45,258 bases of DNA, from assembly GCA_048213135.1 (NCBI GenBank), contig PS015218.1, positions 57,131 through 102,388 on the forward strand. The letters are read 5' to 3'. Below the pieces are notes generated by a model. The model worked only from the letters and a program-made list of their open reading frames with translations, had not been told where the DNA came from and made no database searches. This DNA comes from Reclinomonas americana ATCC 50394. Its lineage: Eukaryota > Jakobida > Jakobea > Jakobida. Positions within the stretch are counted from its first letter, which is position 1; each line of letters starts with the position of its first letter. The translations under genes and the position numbers were made by a program. Shown here piece after piece: positions 29,878 through 42,200 of the stretch.

Positions 29878-32458
29878 TTACTCTCCACCGTCGTGCATAG
29901 AGACCAGCTCCTGGTACCGCCTCTCGAATGTAGCGGGATCCCGCAGACTCTGCGCGGCGCGTTCGTGCACCGCAGCCACGGCGGTGAATTGCTTACTCTC
30001 CCAGTGCGCTTGTGCCAATTGCATCCACACATCTGTGTGTCGGTGCAGCGATCAGTCAACCGAGAAGCGCATTGATTCGAGAGCGACAATGAGACTCACC
30101 AGCATTGACTTCGGCCACACGACCCACGGCCAGCACCGCTTCGAGGACCCGCACGGCCTCGGCCGCCAGCGACTTGTCTTTTCGCTGCAGCAGCATCGCG
30201 GACCACCGAATGGCCAACGAGGAGCGACTGTTCTCCGAGACCAGGCCGCTGAGCTCATTGTACGCCTGTCGTGCCTCGGCCACTCCCGCCAGCTCCGCCG
30301 CAAGTTCCAAGTAGGTCAGGGCCAATCGCGGCGCATCGGCGCATGCGTGTAGGCACTCGCGAAGCACCGGCCGCGCACCCTGGCTCCACCCAAGAGCCGC
30401 GCGATGCTGGTACACGGCCTGCGTCAGGCACGAGGCCATGAGGTGCAGGCGACGAGTCTTGTCGGTCGACAGCAGCGCTTCTCCAGCCAGCGTTTTCGCC
30501 AGCAAGCGAATACCCTCCAGCAACACACGCTCTGCCGACTTGTAGTCGTCATCTGTGCCATTTTTCAGGCCGACAGTGAGCGAGAGAAAATGAGTGCGGC
30601 TACGCCAACGAGACGAAACTCTTGAGGTGTGCCGACGCCGCCATCAGACGCGCCTCGGCCATCAGTGGGAACGCTGTGACATATGCGTTGCCGACACGCA
30701 CCAATTCGGTCGCCGGCTGACCGCTGCTCTCCAACAGCTCGAGGTATCGTTGGAATGTTGATGCCGAGCACTCGCCGGCAGCAATCGCTCTCTCGCACAC
30801 ACCGACCAGCGTCGACAACAAGCCGTACACGTCGGACACTGCCGTTTCCCTCTCGCACGCCACCGACATGCAGTCCTCCAACAGCAACGCGTACAACTCC
30901 CATAACCGTGCACGATCGTCGCCGCTCACCCGTTGTTCGGAGAGCGCCCTCTCAAACACCTCGCAAGCTGCATCCACATTCAGCTGTCGCTGTCGCAGCG
31001 CCTCCCTCTTGGCCTTGCCCGGCAACATCGAGGCCGTGTCGCCGAGTCCACTCGCCGCGCGAGCCAGTGAATCGTACAACAGTGGAGACGACGGATGCAG
31101 ACGGGAGGCCACGCGGGCCATTTGGCGCGCCAGCACCGGATGCAGATCGGCACGCACACACGCCGCAAATCGCGCATGCACATCCTCTGTGTCTCCCAGA
31201 TCTGCGTCGCAACGGTAGCGTTAGCACACACACACACACACACCACTGCGAGGGTACTCGCACAGGCGGTCGCAACTCTTGACGGCATTCTTGTAGATGA
31301 TCAGACACAGAGCACCGGCCAGCACACGCTGAAACGCGGCATCCTCGGGCGACATGTCGGCCGTCACACTCTCCAACCCCTCGCTGGCAACCTCCGCAAA
31401 TACTTGCTCCAAATCCGCACCACCGTCGCCCTTCTCCGCCTTCTCCTCCGTGGCCAGCGACTCGAGCAGTGCACGCGTGTCAATGGCCGAGTCGGCGGTC
31501 GCACCGACTTCATCGTCACGCTTCTCGTCAATGCCCAGAATTTGACGCCGCTGTGAGATGCGCTCCACAAACTCCAGCTCGAATCGGAAGTAGGTCAGCC
31601 ACAGGTCCATCGACCGCGATCTGTAGCGCAGCGCTTGCTGCAGCAGCACTGTGGACAGACATCACTTAAGAACGGAGCACGAAGACTACAAAAAGCTTGC
31701 GTCACGCACCACGTGCGGCCTTGATGTTGCCATTCTCCTGCATCTCCCACTGCGCGGCGCGACGCCACAGCTCGTCGCATCGCGGATGCAACTGCAGCGC
31801 ACTGGCGGGGGAGCAGAAGAAAATCAGCAACACGTAGCCGCAGAGCAAGTGGTGTCGCCCACTCACCGGGGATAGAGTCGAGCGAGCAACTGGCGACTGT
31901 GATGCTTCTCTGCATAGTCCGCATACGTCAGCCACAGCGACACATCGCCGGGCCACTTGCGAGTCGCGCGATCAAACACGCGAATGATGCATCGTGCAGC
32001 GGCGGATCCACTCACGCCTCCCTTCTTGGCGCCTGCCACCAGTGACAGCAGCAACTTGCAAAGTCAGCGCGTCACTCTCACCAATACACACATCTCTCCT
32101 ATCACACACACGCACCCAGTCGCTCGCATCGCTTGAGGCGCAGCTTGTCCAGGGCTTCCTCGTACTCCACATAGCGCAGAAAGTCCTGCTTGGCGGGTCC
32201 CCGACGATGAATGAGATGCTCAAACTTGGTGCGCCGACGCACAATCGTCTTGATCTCCTCCTGCGAGCAGCGATGCGAGCGAGTGAGGCGACGGTCGTGT
32301 TGGTGGTGGTGTAGATGTGAATGTGCACATGGACGCCACACACCCCCCGCGCACACGCAGCGACACACACGAACCGGTGTAAAGATCTCGCGCGCCTGCA
32401 GCTCCTCAAGCTCAGGAATGCTCGCCTCCAGCGCTTTGCGGATCAGCTCTGCGCTCAT
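29878..32458 (-). CDS. UTP6: U3 snoRNP / SSU-processome protein UTP6 (HAT repeats)
   Basis: The start MSAELIRKALEASIPELEEL leads to EIKTIVRRRTKFEHLIHRRG, DFLRYVEYEEALDKLRLKR, and then half-a-TPR repeats: RVFDRATRKWPGDVSLWLTY, LHPRCDELWRRAAQWEMQ, and RYRSRSMDLWLTYFRFELEF. Next come IYKNAVKSCD and a C-terminal helical solenoid ending at TAA 29878. The block KFEHLIHRRG...KQDFLRYVEYE is diagnostic for the UTP6 N-terminal domain. UTP6 belongs to the UTP-B subcomplex that nucleates the 90S pre-ribosome with U3 snoRNA. An acidic/Ala-rich insertion (around 31380-31530) splits the solenoid. It diverges from the kinesin gene across 258 bp. Confidence 0.94.
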
Positions 32459-32716
32459 GATGACGACGACGGGTGAACGACGACGTGTCCTGAGGGACAC
32501 TCATCTCCCGCCGGCGTGTGTCACACCGCGACGAGTTGCGTAGCCGCACACCACACACACTCGCACGTCCCCTCCACTGCATCTATCCATCCATGCATCT
32601 TCCTTTCTGCGCCCTCGCTGCGCGCACTCCAGGCCTGACATCTCACACTTGTCATGTCGCGCGCACACACACGCAGCACACTCTCCCCGTGGCTTCGACT
32701 GCGCATACGAGTGCAC

Positions 32717-34798
32717 ATGTCGTCTGCAGCAGACTCTTCGTCCACCGCACCCGCCTCCGCCGCAGCGGCCGCGGGTGCAGTTGCCCCGCCGCTAAGCAGT
32801 ATTCGCGTGGCTGTGCCACTGCCGCTGCGTGTGGCGGTGCGCATGCGACCCTTTCTTGCTCGCGAGCTGCACGGAGAGGGCGGCGTGTTCGCCGTGGAAG
32901 GATGGTCGATCGACGACGAGGATCCCGCGGATGGGAGACACAGGCGACGACTAACGGAGGTGCGCATACCGCCGCCTGCACGTCCGCCCTCTGGTGGCGC
33001 TGGCAGTCCACGCGGTGGTGGTGGTGGTGGCAGTGATGCAGCGTCGTCGTCTTCCCCGCGAGGAGGCGCCAATGACGACAGTCGGCGAGTGTCGTTCACG
33101 TTCGGTATGTCGTGCCCATCATCAGTTTGCTGGTCTGCGCGTCTCACGCCGCGAGGTGTACACAGATCGAGTGTATGGTCCGGCCGATGACACTGTCAGC
33201 GTGTACGAGGGCAGTGTAAAGGACTACGTGCAGGATGTGGCGCTCGGCTTCAATGCCTCGGTGACGGCGTATGGTCATTCGGGCACGGGCAAGGTCTGTG
33301 TCACGCCACTCCTCGTTTCACGGTGTGCTTTTTGTGTCGCTGATCGCTGTTGAGCAGACGTTCACAATGTTGGGTCCGCACAAGAACGATGGCATAATCT
33401 CGCTGGCTGTGCGCGACATTTTCGAGACCATTCGTCATGTGCGTGTGTGTGTGTGTTCGAGAGTGTGCCTGCAGAGCAACAGCTGACGTGCAACTTGGGT
33501 GCAGACGCCGGGCCGCGAGTTTCTTGTCCGCGTTTCGTACTATCAGCTGTACCGTGAGAACATCCTCGACCTGCTGCGAACCAAAAAGGACGACAAGGTG
33601 GTTCCCAGATTACGGGAGTATCCAGAGGTGCGGCGGCGGCTGCACTGCCTCACCACTGTCACTCCGTCCTCGTGCTAATCCCTCGCAAACTGGATGTTAT
33701 TCGTGGCGCAGCGTGGCATTGTCGTTACGGATCTGAAGGAGAAAGTGGTGACCTGTGAGGAAGACGTGCAGCGGCTGCTTGAACGCGGCACTGGTGAGCA
33801 TCCCCGCAGTGCTGCTTTCTCCTCACAAAGCAACAGTGGCACTGACGGGTGGAGCGGTTGTATGACTTTTGTTGCAGAGGCGCTGATCGTTCACAACTAC
33901 TCGATGGATGCCGTCAACCGGTCGCACGCCATCTTTTGTGTGACTGTGGAGAGTCGGTCGCTGCGCGAGCGCAGCGTGGCGCGCGTGTCATCTCTCCAAG
34001 TGATCGACTTGGCCGGCAACGAGCGCGCTCACATGGCCGGTCACCGCTCGACGCGCATGCGAGAAGGCGTCGTGATCAACCAGTCGCTGCTGTCGCTCGG
34101 CACAGTTGTCAGCAAGCTGGCCGATGGCGGCTTTGCGCACATTCCCTATCGCGATTCCAAGCTCACTCGCATTCTCCAACCGAGCCTCGGTGGCAACACC
34201 AAGGCCGTCTTCACCTGCCACGTCTCGCCCTCGGCCGGTTTCTCTGAGGACAGCATGCTCACACTCAAGTTTGGTGCGCGAGCGGCACGCATCACCAACT
34301 CGGTGTACATCAACGAGGTGCTCGACGATCACACCCTCATCAAGCGCTACGAGCGCGAGATTCTGGAGCTGCAGTCGCACCTGCTGCGCATCGCCGACAC
34401 GATTGCTCCGTCGGCACCTGACACGGAACTCAGCAAGGTGACTCGCGTGCATGCTCGCGTGTGTGCATGTGCTAATGTCTGTCACTCACATCTCTTGGGG
34501 CGATTTTGCAGGCCGACGCGCAAATGTTGCACAGATTGACCAGTTTGGAGCGTTCGATTCTTACCGCTCCACCGGATGTGGCGCCAGTCGGCGAGGTTGC
34601 GGGAGCTTCTCCCGTATCGGATGCCGTCTTTGATCCATTCAGCCCGCATGCGAATCGTGCGAGGGGCGCCAACGGTGCCGGCGTGTCGGAGGTGCCGTCG
34701 CACTCGCACCAAGTCGTCGAGCACTCCAATGGTCACGCCAGTAGCGGTGGCTCCAGCAGCTCTAGCAGCAGCAGCAGCNNNNNNNNNNNNNNNNNNNN

Positions 34799-34830
<32 letters not shown>

Positions 34831-37800
34831 TAACAGTGGTAGTGGTGATGGTGGTGGAGGCGACAATGTCGCTCCTGTGCAACGACCGGTTGACCCTGTC
34901 GACGCGTTCACACCCGACGTTGGTGAGTTCCCTGCGGAACACATGCGTCACTCGCTTCTTTTTCTCTCATGTGCGGTGGTGGGATCATAGATGTTGCCGA
35001 AGCCGCTGCACGATTCGGCAATCCCGACCTCAAGCTCCGCATCGAGCGCCTGACCAACGAGAACCGACTGTTGCGACAAGGCAACGATTGCCTCAGCGAA
35101 GAGCTGGCTTCCATGACTCGCGAGAACAATCAGCTGCGATCGGCGCTCGATAACCTCGGGCAAGACAATGCGCAGCTCATGTCCAACGCCGAGGAACTGG
35201 GCCTGCGACTGGCGCAGCTGATGCAACATCGTGGTGATGGCAGTGGTCACGGCGGCAGCGGCACTCGTGGACGACACCACCATCACCGTCACCACCAACA
35301 CGCATCACACGCACACACAGCGGCGACGGCGACGGCGGCGGCGTCCGACAGCCAAGGTGCACGCGCAGAGGACGGTGGTGGCGAGGCGCTGTCGGGAGTC
35401 TCGCCGTTGCTCTCGGTCAACGACGCCAGCATGACGGCGGCCGAGGCCATGGACAAGGTGCGGCGGCTGCGCGACGAAAATCTGCAGCTGCGCGCTCAGC
35501 TCTCGGCATCGTCCTCCATCAACTCCTCGCCCGTCAGCCCGCTTGTGCTCTCCGACGCCGACGAGGACGACGAAGACGAGGCGATCCGAACGCAGGAGGC
35601 AATCACGGCCGCCGCCATGGCTGCGGCTGGCGCCGTCGAGGCGTCGGGCGACTCGGGTCAGTCGATTGCTGCTGCATGGCAGCGGATTTCGGAGCTCGAG
35701 GCGGCGCATGCTGAGCAGGTTACAACACTGGAGCGACAGCTCTTGGAGTCNNNNNNNNNNNNNNNNNNNNNNNNNNNNNNNNNNNNNNNNNNNNNNNNNN
35801 NNNNNNNNNNNNNNNNNNNNNNNNNNNNNNNNNNNNNNNNNNNNNNNNNNNNNNNNNNNNNNNNNNNNNNNNNNNNNNNNNNNNNNNNNNNNNNNNNNNN
35901 NNNNNNNNNNNNNNNNNNNNNNNNNNNNNNNNNNNNNNNNNNNNNNNNNNNNNNNNNNNNNNNNNNNNNNNNNNNNNNNNNNNNNNNNNNNNNNNNNNNN
36001 NNNNNNNNNNNNNNNNNNNNNNNNNNNNNNNNNNNNNNNNNNNNNNNNNNNNNNNNNNNNNNNNNNNNNNNNNNNNNNNNNNNNNNNNNNNNNNNNNNNN
36101 NNNNNNNNNNNNNNNNNNNNNNNNNNNNNNNNNNNNNNNNNNNNNNNNNNNNNNNNNNNNNNNNNNNNNNNNNNNNNNNNNNNNNNNNNNNNNNNNNNNN
36201 NNNNNNNNNNNNNNNNNNNNNNNNNNNNNNNNNNNNNNNNNNNNNNNNNNNNNNNNNNNNNNNNNNNNNNNNNNNNNNNNNNNNNNNNNNNNNNNNNNNN
36301 NNNNNNNNNNNNNNNNNNNNNNNNNNNNNNNNNNNNNNNNNNNNNNNNNNNNNNNNNNNNNNNNNNNNNNNNNNNNNNNNNNNNNNNNNNNNNNNNNNNN
36401 NNNNNNNNNNNNNNNNNNNNNNNNNNNNNNNNNNNNNNNNNNNNNNNNNNNNNNNNNNNNNNNNNNNNNNNNNNNNNNNNNNNNNNNNNNNNNNNNNNNN
36501 NNNNNNNNNNNNNNNNNNNNNNNNNNNNNNNNNNNNNNNNNNNNNNNNNNNNNNNNNNNNNNNNNNNNNNNNNNNNNNNNNNNNNNNNNNNNNNNNNNNN
36601 NNNNNNNNNNNNNNNNNNNNNNNNNNNNNNNNNNNNNNNNNNNNNNNNNNNNNNNNNNNNNNNNNNNNNNNNNNNNNNNNNNNNNNNNNNNNNNNNNNNN
36701 NNNACGGACACGCATCGCGGATCTGGAGGCATCAATGCACGATGCAATTCTGGAACGCGAACGCGCCTGCCAGCAGCACTATCACGTTGCGTGCGGCTAT
36801 TCGTGTGCTGCTTGACCGTCGACTGTGCGACGCGACTGACGTGGGGTCTCTCGTCCTCTCTTTTTGTGTGCAGCACATGCTTATTGAGCTGCAGGAGCGT
36901 CAGTCGGAGACCATGGCCACAGTGGAGCAGAAGCTCCGCGAGGACAAGTCGGCGCTGCAGGCCAAGGACGCTCACATTGCGACGCTGACGGCGCGTATCA
37001 ACAATCTCGAGTCAGAGTTGCTGGTGGCCATGGAGCAGCGCGTGCAGTACGAGCAAGAGATCGCTGCGCTGGTGGGTGAGGTGGAGCGGCTGCGTGAGGT
37101 GTGCGGCGAGAACGAGGCCGACGACGACGACGATGATGGTGATGATGATGATGAGGAGGAGGGTCGCAACAGAAGCAGCGCCGCCAGCCGCCGCGCCGCC
37201 ACCAAGGGTCTGTCGCCCGAGGAACGCGCCGGCTATCGTGACGCCTCGGCTCTCGCTCTCCCTCTGACACCTGGCCGCGGCGAGGGAAGTCCGCGGGCCC
37301 GATTCAAGGCACAAGTCGCACACATCAAGNNNNNNNNNNNNNNNNNNNNCAGGAACATGCGCGGGAGATTGAGCGCCTGAAGGCCGATCACCAAAAGGAG
37401 ATCGATGCGTGGATTGCGTACAAGCGGCAGCGCATGGCCGCCGAATCCGAAGCAGCGGCAGCGGCCGCCGCCGCCGCCGCCGTGTCTGCCGTCAGTGGCG
37501 CCAACTCCTCTGCAGCCTCGCCGCGACGGGAGCGTGTCCTCGCATCTCCTCGTCGTGACCGCGACCTGTCGCCCAGACCAGCACTGTCACCACGACCTTC
37601 GCCGCGCTCCTCTCTGTCGCCGAGACCATCGTCCATGACTTCGCCCCGCTCGCCAAGGCGTGTGCGGCCTCCGCCCTCTGTGCCGTACTTGCAAGTCGAC
37701 CTGGCCACCGCTGCTGNNNNNNNNNNNNNNNNNNNNNNNNNNNNNNNNNNNNNNNNNNNNNNNNNNNNNNNNNNNNNNNNNNNNNNNNNNNNNNNNNNNN

Positions 37801-39242
37801 NNNNNNNNNNNNNNNNNNNNNNNNNNNNNNNNNNNNNNNNNNNNNNNNNNNNNNNNNNNNNNNNNNNNNNNNNNNNNNNNNNNNNNNNNNNNNNNNNNNN
37901 NNNNNNNNNNNNNNNNNNNNNNNNNNNNNNNNNNNNNNNNNNNNNNNNNNNNNNNNNNNNNNNNNNNNNNNNNNNNNNNNNNNNNNNNNNNNNNNNNNNN
38001 NNNNNNNNNNNNNNNNNNNNNNNNNNNNNNNNNNNNNNNNNNNNNNNNNNNNNNNNNNNNNNNNNNNNNNNNNNNNNNNNNNNNNNNNNNNNNNNNNNNN
38101 NNNNNNNNNNNNNNNNNNNNNNNNNNNNNNNNNNNNNNNNNNNNNNNNNNNNNNNNNNNNNNNNNNNNNNNNNNNNNNNNNNNNNNNNNNNNNNNNNNNN
38201 NNNNNNNNNNNNNNNNNNNNNNNNNNNNNNNNNNNNNNNNNNNNNNNNNNNNNNNNNNNNNNNNNNNNNNNNNNNNNNNNNNNNNNNNNNNNNNNNNNNN
38301 NNNNNNNNNNNNNNNNNNNNNNNNCGGCTGCGGCTTCCGCCAACTCCCTCGGCGTGCCCTCCTCCTCGTCGTCCGCTGCCAGCAGCAGTGGGCCATCAGC
38401 TGCCAGTCACCCCACAAGTACCTCCATCCAGGTGCCGCCACTGGCGGCAGTCGGTGGTGGAGCTTCTCCACTTGTGCCCCGACTGCCGCCGATGGTGCAG
38501 GATGCCATCGACGGACCAATTCTGGGTGTGGGGTACGTACGCGCACGCACACACACTTGCCATCATTTACCTCGTGCTCACCGCCGTTGTTGTATCTCTT
38601 GCAGGTCACCGAGGAGAGTCGGACAGTGGCCGTCAGGTGCTGCTGCTGCGTCGCCGCCCTCGGCCCCCTTGTCGGCCGAGCCGTCGACGCTGCTGTCACT
38701 GGTGGCCGCCGGCAACACGTCGAACAAGGTGCTGCTGGCCGGCATCCAGTCATCGTCGTGGGACATGCGTTCGTACACACAAGCCATTCGCGACGAAGGC
38801 AACGCAGCCATGCTCGAGAGTGCCGGCATTGGACATGCCGGCTACTATTCCTTTGACCCTACTGGTTACGTCAGTGCCTCTACGATTGCTTGCAACGTAC
38901 GTTGCCGCGTGCTCACCAATCGCCGCAGCCAAGGCGCACGCGACGCTCTTCCTGTTGTGTCTCCAGTCGGCGGTGAAGACAGAGGCTGTTACGCCGGCTG
39001 AGCCCGACGCGGCCCTCGAAACCATGGCGGTTCTCGTCGTGCGCACGTTGCACTACTACGGCATTCCGTGCAAGGCCCGTTGGTTGGAGACTCGTCGGCA
39101 GCGTGAGAGTGCGGTCATCGACGATGAGGCGGTTCTGGCGGAGACTGGGTTCTTTGTTCGCGGTCAAGCACGGCTACAGCCGTCATTTAAGCTGGCGGGC
39201 GCCGCGTTCCACAATTTCCTTGATCGTATCGAGCGTCGTTAA
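32717..39242 (+). CDS. Kinesin-7 (CENP-E)-like motor protein with long coiled coil
   Basis: Motor exons: 32717-33104, 33166-33293, 33358-33438, 33505-33627, 33712-33793, 33878-34437; the next begins at 34512. The motor shows FTFDRVYGP, the P-loop AYGHSGTGKTFTM, switch I NRSHAIFCV, switch II DLAGNERAHMAG, INQSLLSLGTVVSKLADG, IPYRDSKLTRILQPSLGGN, and the neck NEVLDDHTLIKRYEREILEL, which is typical of kinesin-7. A Gly/Ser/Pro-rich insert splits the early motor. A Ser-rich linker, long coiled coil (IERLTNENRLLRQG; HMLIELQERQSETMATVEQK), acidic patch and RSPRR-type tail follow, ending in a small globular-looking domain (ETMAVLVVRTLHYYGIP and onward). Gaps at 34779, 35751, 37330 and 37717 interrupt it. 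Treating 32717-39242 as one gene is an inference, because reading resumes in a coding frame after each gap. Confidence 0.85.
34758..34830 (+). repeat. (AGC)n repeat encoding poly-Ser, interrupted by a gap
   Basis: AGC units before and after the 20-N gap 34779-34798, in the kinesin linker. In the gene frame they code for serine. Confidence 0.9.
35751..36703. other. Assembly gap (953 N) in kinesin coiled coil
   Basis: Coiled-coil sequence with heptad spacing ends at 35750 and resumes after the gap (RIADLEASMHDAILERE), so the gap lies inside the stalk. Confidence 0.9.
37717..38324. other. Assembly gap (608 N) in kinesin tail
   Basis: Both flanks are Ala/Ser-rich low-complexity coding sequence in the tail of the kinesin gene. 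Confidence 0.9.
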
Positions 39243-39275
39243 GTATAGACGTCGTTAATTTTTCTCCATGTGCTT

Positions 39276-42200
39276 TCACGGCAGTTCCAGCTGCTGTCGC
39301 ATTGCACGCCGTCGACCCTCCAGCATGTCTTGATACATCATTTCGTCGTCGTCCAGGTAATAGAACAAGTGTCGCTCCTTGGTCGGCAGGTTGGTGATCG
39401 GAGGGCCCATCCATTTGAGCAGCTTGGCTTGCACGCGCCGCACGAGATCGGTGTGCGCTGCTCACGAAATGCAATCAATGGAGGCGTGCATGCAAGGTGG
39501 TGGGGCGAGCACGCAACGCTTCGGGACAACGGTGGCCGGGGGCGGGGCCTGGTAGTTGGGCGACATGACACGCAAGTTGCGTGCGCGCAGTTCCTCGATC
39601 TCGCGTACCGCCACCTGCACGTAGTGCTCGTACAGCTCGAACCACACCTTGATATCCAGCGACCAGGCGTCTTCCACGTCACCACCTTTTCGACACGTGT
39701 AAGCCACACAACGTGCAGATCATTTGTATCGTGAAGGGACGGACGTACCGTGCGTGAGGTCGTCGACATCTGCCGGGTGGCGCAGGCGTGCCGTGTACTG
39801 CGACACCTCTCGACGAACCGCATCTTCGGCAGCCTTCTCCGCCACCTTGCCAATGTGCTTGTCGACCAGCTGATCAATGTCCTTTTGCAAGTCAGCGTAC
39901 TGCACCTTGAGCACCGTGCGCACGTACTCGAGCACTTCGCGTCGACTGCAATTCGGCACATGGTCAACAAACGACGCCCCCGTGTGCCAGCAGCGACACG
40001 TGGTGAACGTACGTGTACTGAGTAGCCAGCGCCGTCGGTGAGTAGTCCGGCAAGTACACCGCGGTGGGAAACTTGCCGGCCTGTGCGCGCACAGTACGCA
40101 GCTCCTTGCAGAACCGCCAGAGGAATTCGAACCGTGCAAACTCGCCCTCGCCTAACTCGGCCGCCTCTTCGCTGTCCTGACCTCGACCGCTGTCGCGTGC
40201 CACCAGCTCCATCTACGGACTGCCATGTAAATGGGGAGAGGAGCGGAGGCACGGAGAGAACGAGAGCACCTTCTCCAAGCACCACGCCTCCACCAGGTTG
40301 AGTTGAACATTGCTGGCCCGCTCGGCCAATACCAACAACGCACGTCGCACTGATGGAGGTAGCTGCATAGAATGCGGTTCCTATCCCGTTCAGTGCTTAT
40401 CGTGCGCAATCGCAGAAAGATACCGAGTTGAGCCAACCTTGGAGCTGACAGGAAAGCGCTCGTAGGTCTCCTCCGTGCGCACCCGAGCAGGCTGTCGATC
40501 TGGCGGTTTTTTTGGTCGCCGTCGCCGCTGCTCTGTCACCTCTTCGTCGACGCCTGACAGCGTGCAATGTGCATTTGTTACGCGGTGAGTGCCTGGCCAG
40601 CTGCCACACTCGGGAGACCACCACCAACCATTCAGCAGATCCAACTCGACCTGCCATCGCGCAGGGAATGTACACGACTGCGAGATGATGGCGAGCACGT
40701 CGGGAGGAAAGCTGTCGCTGGCCGACACCGGCGCGACAGCATCCATGTCTTCCACCGCACTGCAGCCGCACAAGTAGCGCCGCGTGTACAAGAGGGCGGC
40801 ACAGGCGGTTCGCATGTGCTTGGTGGCTCTGAAACCTGTGCGCATTAACGCAACGATGAGGATGGCGGAGGACACAAGGTCACGGGCGGGGCCGGTGCAG
40901 GCGCACCTTGGGGATGACTGGCCAAGTGTGCAGCGAGAATGCGAAGAAACTCGGACTCGTTTTTACACACGGCGTCGGCGGAGGACACTTGCAAGTTGAG
41001 GAGGCGCGTCGTTCCGGAGGCCGCCGATGCACCTGCGCCGCCAAACTCCTCAGACGATCCGATCTGAGGCAAGGGAACACGAGGGGGTAAGCATCGTAAG
41101 AAGAACACGCACTTACTCGACCGCACGGCACCCACCCGACGAGAGTCGACCGGCGGCGACGTGTCGGCCACCATGGCTTGCCGGATGACACGCACAGCGT
41201 CGACAATCCCCGGCTGTGACAGGAGCGCTGACAGGCAAGAAGGCATGTCAATGGACGATAAAATACATGGACATGCAGATCACGTCAGACTGAACCTGCG
41301 GCCTGAAGGCGCTGCCGCCGACGTTGGCGGACGGCCACACGAATGCCTCCAACAATCTCTCTTTGCAGCACGGCACCCACTGATTCATCCGCAGCAGGCA
41401 GCGCATCTGCTGCGAGCAGCTGACGAGCCCTGCAAAAACAAAAAACACACGCGAGTGAATTGGGTGCAACGCCGTGAGCTCACTCACAGAGCGCACTCAC
41501 CGTCGCAACACATCCACACGTCGTTGCAAGTCTGCCATTTGTCGAGCAACTTGTTGCATCTTCTTGTTCGGGTCGCGGTACAGTGGAACGCGAACGACAA
41601 ACTCGCCATGTCGCTGGCCAGGCGGAGGGATGGCGGCACGTATTCGCAGCGTCGTACCAATGGTGATGTCTGTAAAACTGTTGTGCACACACGGGAGTGA
41701 GCTACTGCATCCCGAGTCATGCAACGAACACGCAACGGCCAGTCAGGCAATGCAACGTCAAAGTCGGGGCGATCCTGTTGCGCATCAATGCTTTGTTCCG
41801 CGGCGAGCTCTTGTTGTAACCGAGTGCTCAAGTAGTGCACATAGCGGCCGACATCCTCGGCACTGGTGAGATCGATCTGCGGTGCTGGGTTGGCCAACAC
41901 ACCACAGCCGCCATACATCGGCACTTTTGCGCGCACGCAACTCGCTGCGGGAACGACTCTGAAGGGCGCATGGTGGCGAATGCGGACGGCGGCGCCACAA
42001 TCGCAAACTCCTCGTCATCGGCGAATACCACCCGAGGCACCAGTAGCAAGCCGCGAGCGCGCAAGTCTGCCAACGCATACAGCAGGATACGATAGGCTCG
42101 ACGGAGAAGTGTGCGGAGTGCCTCTTGCACCTGCAGCACCGTGCGTGTGGTCAACGACTGGCCTTCTGCGTGTGACTCTCGTTCAGTAAGTGCTCCGCAA

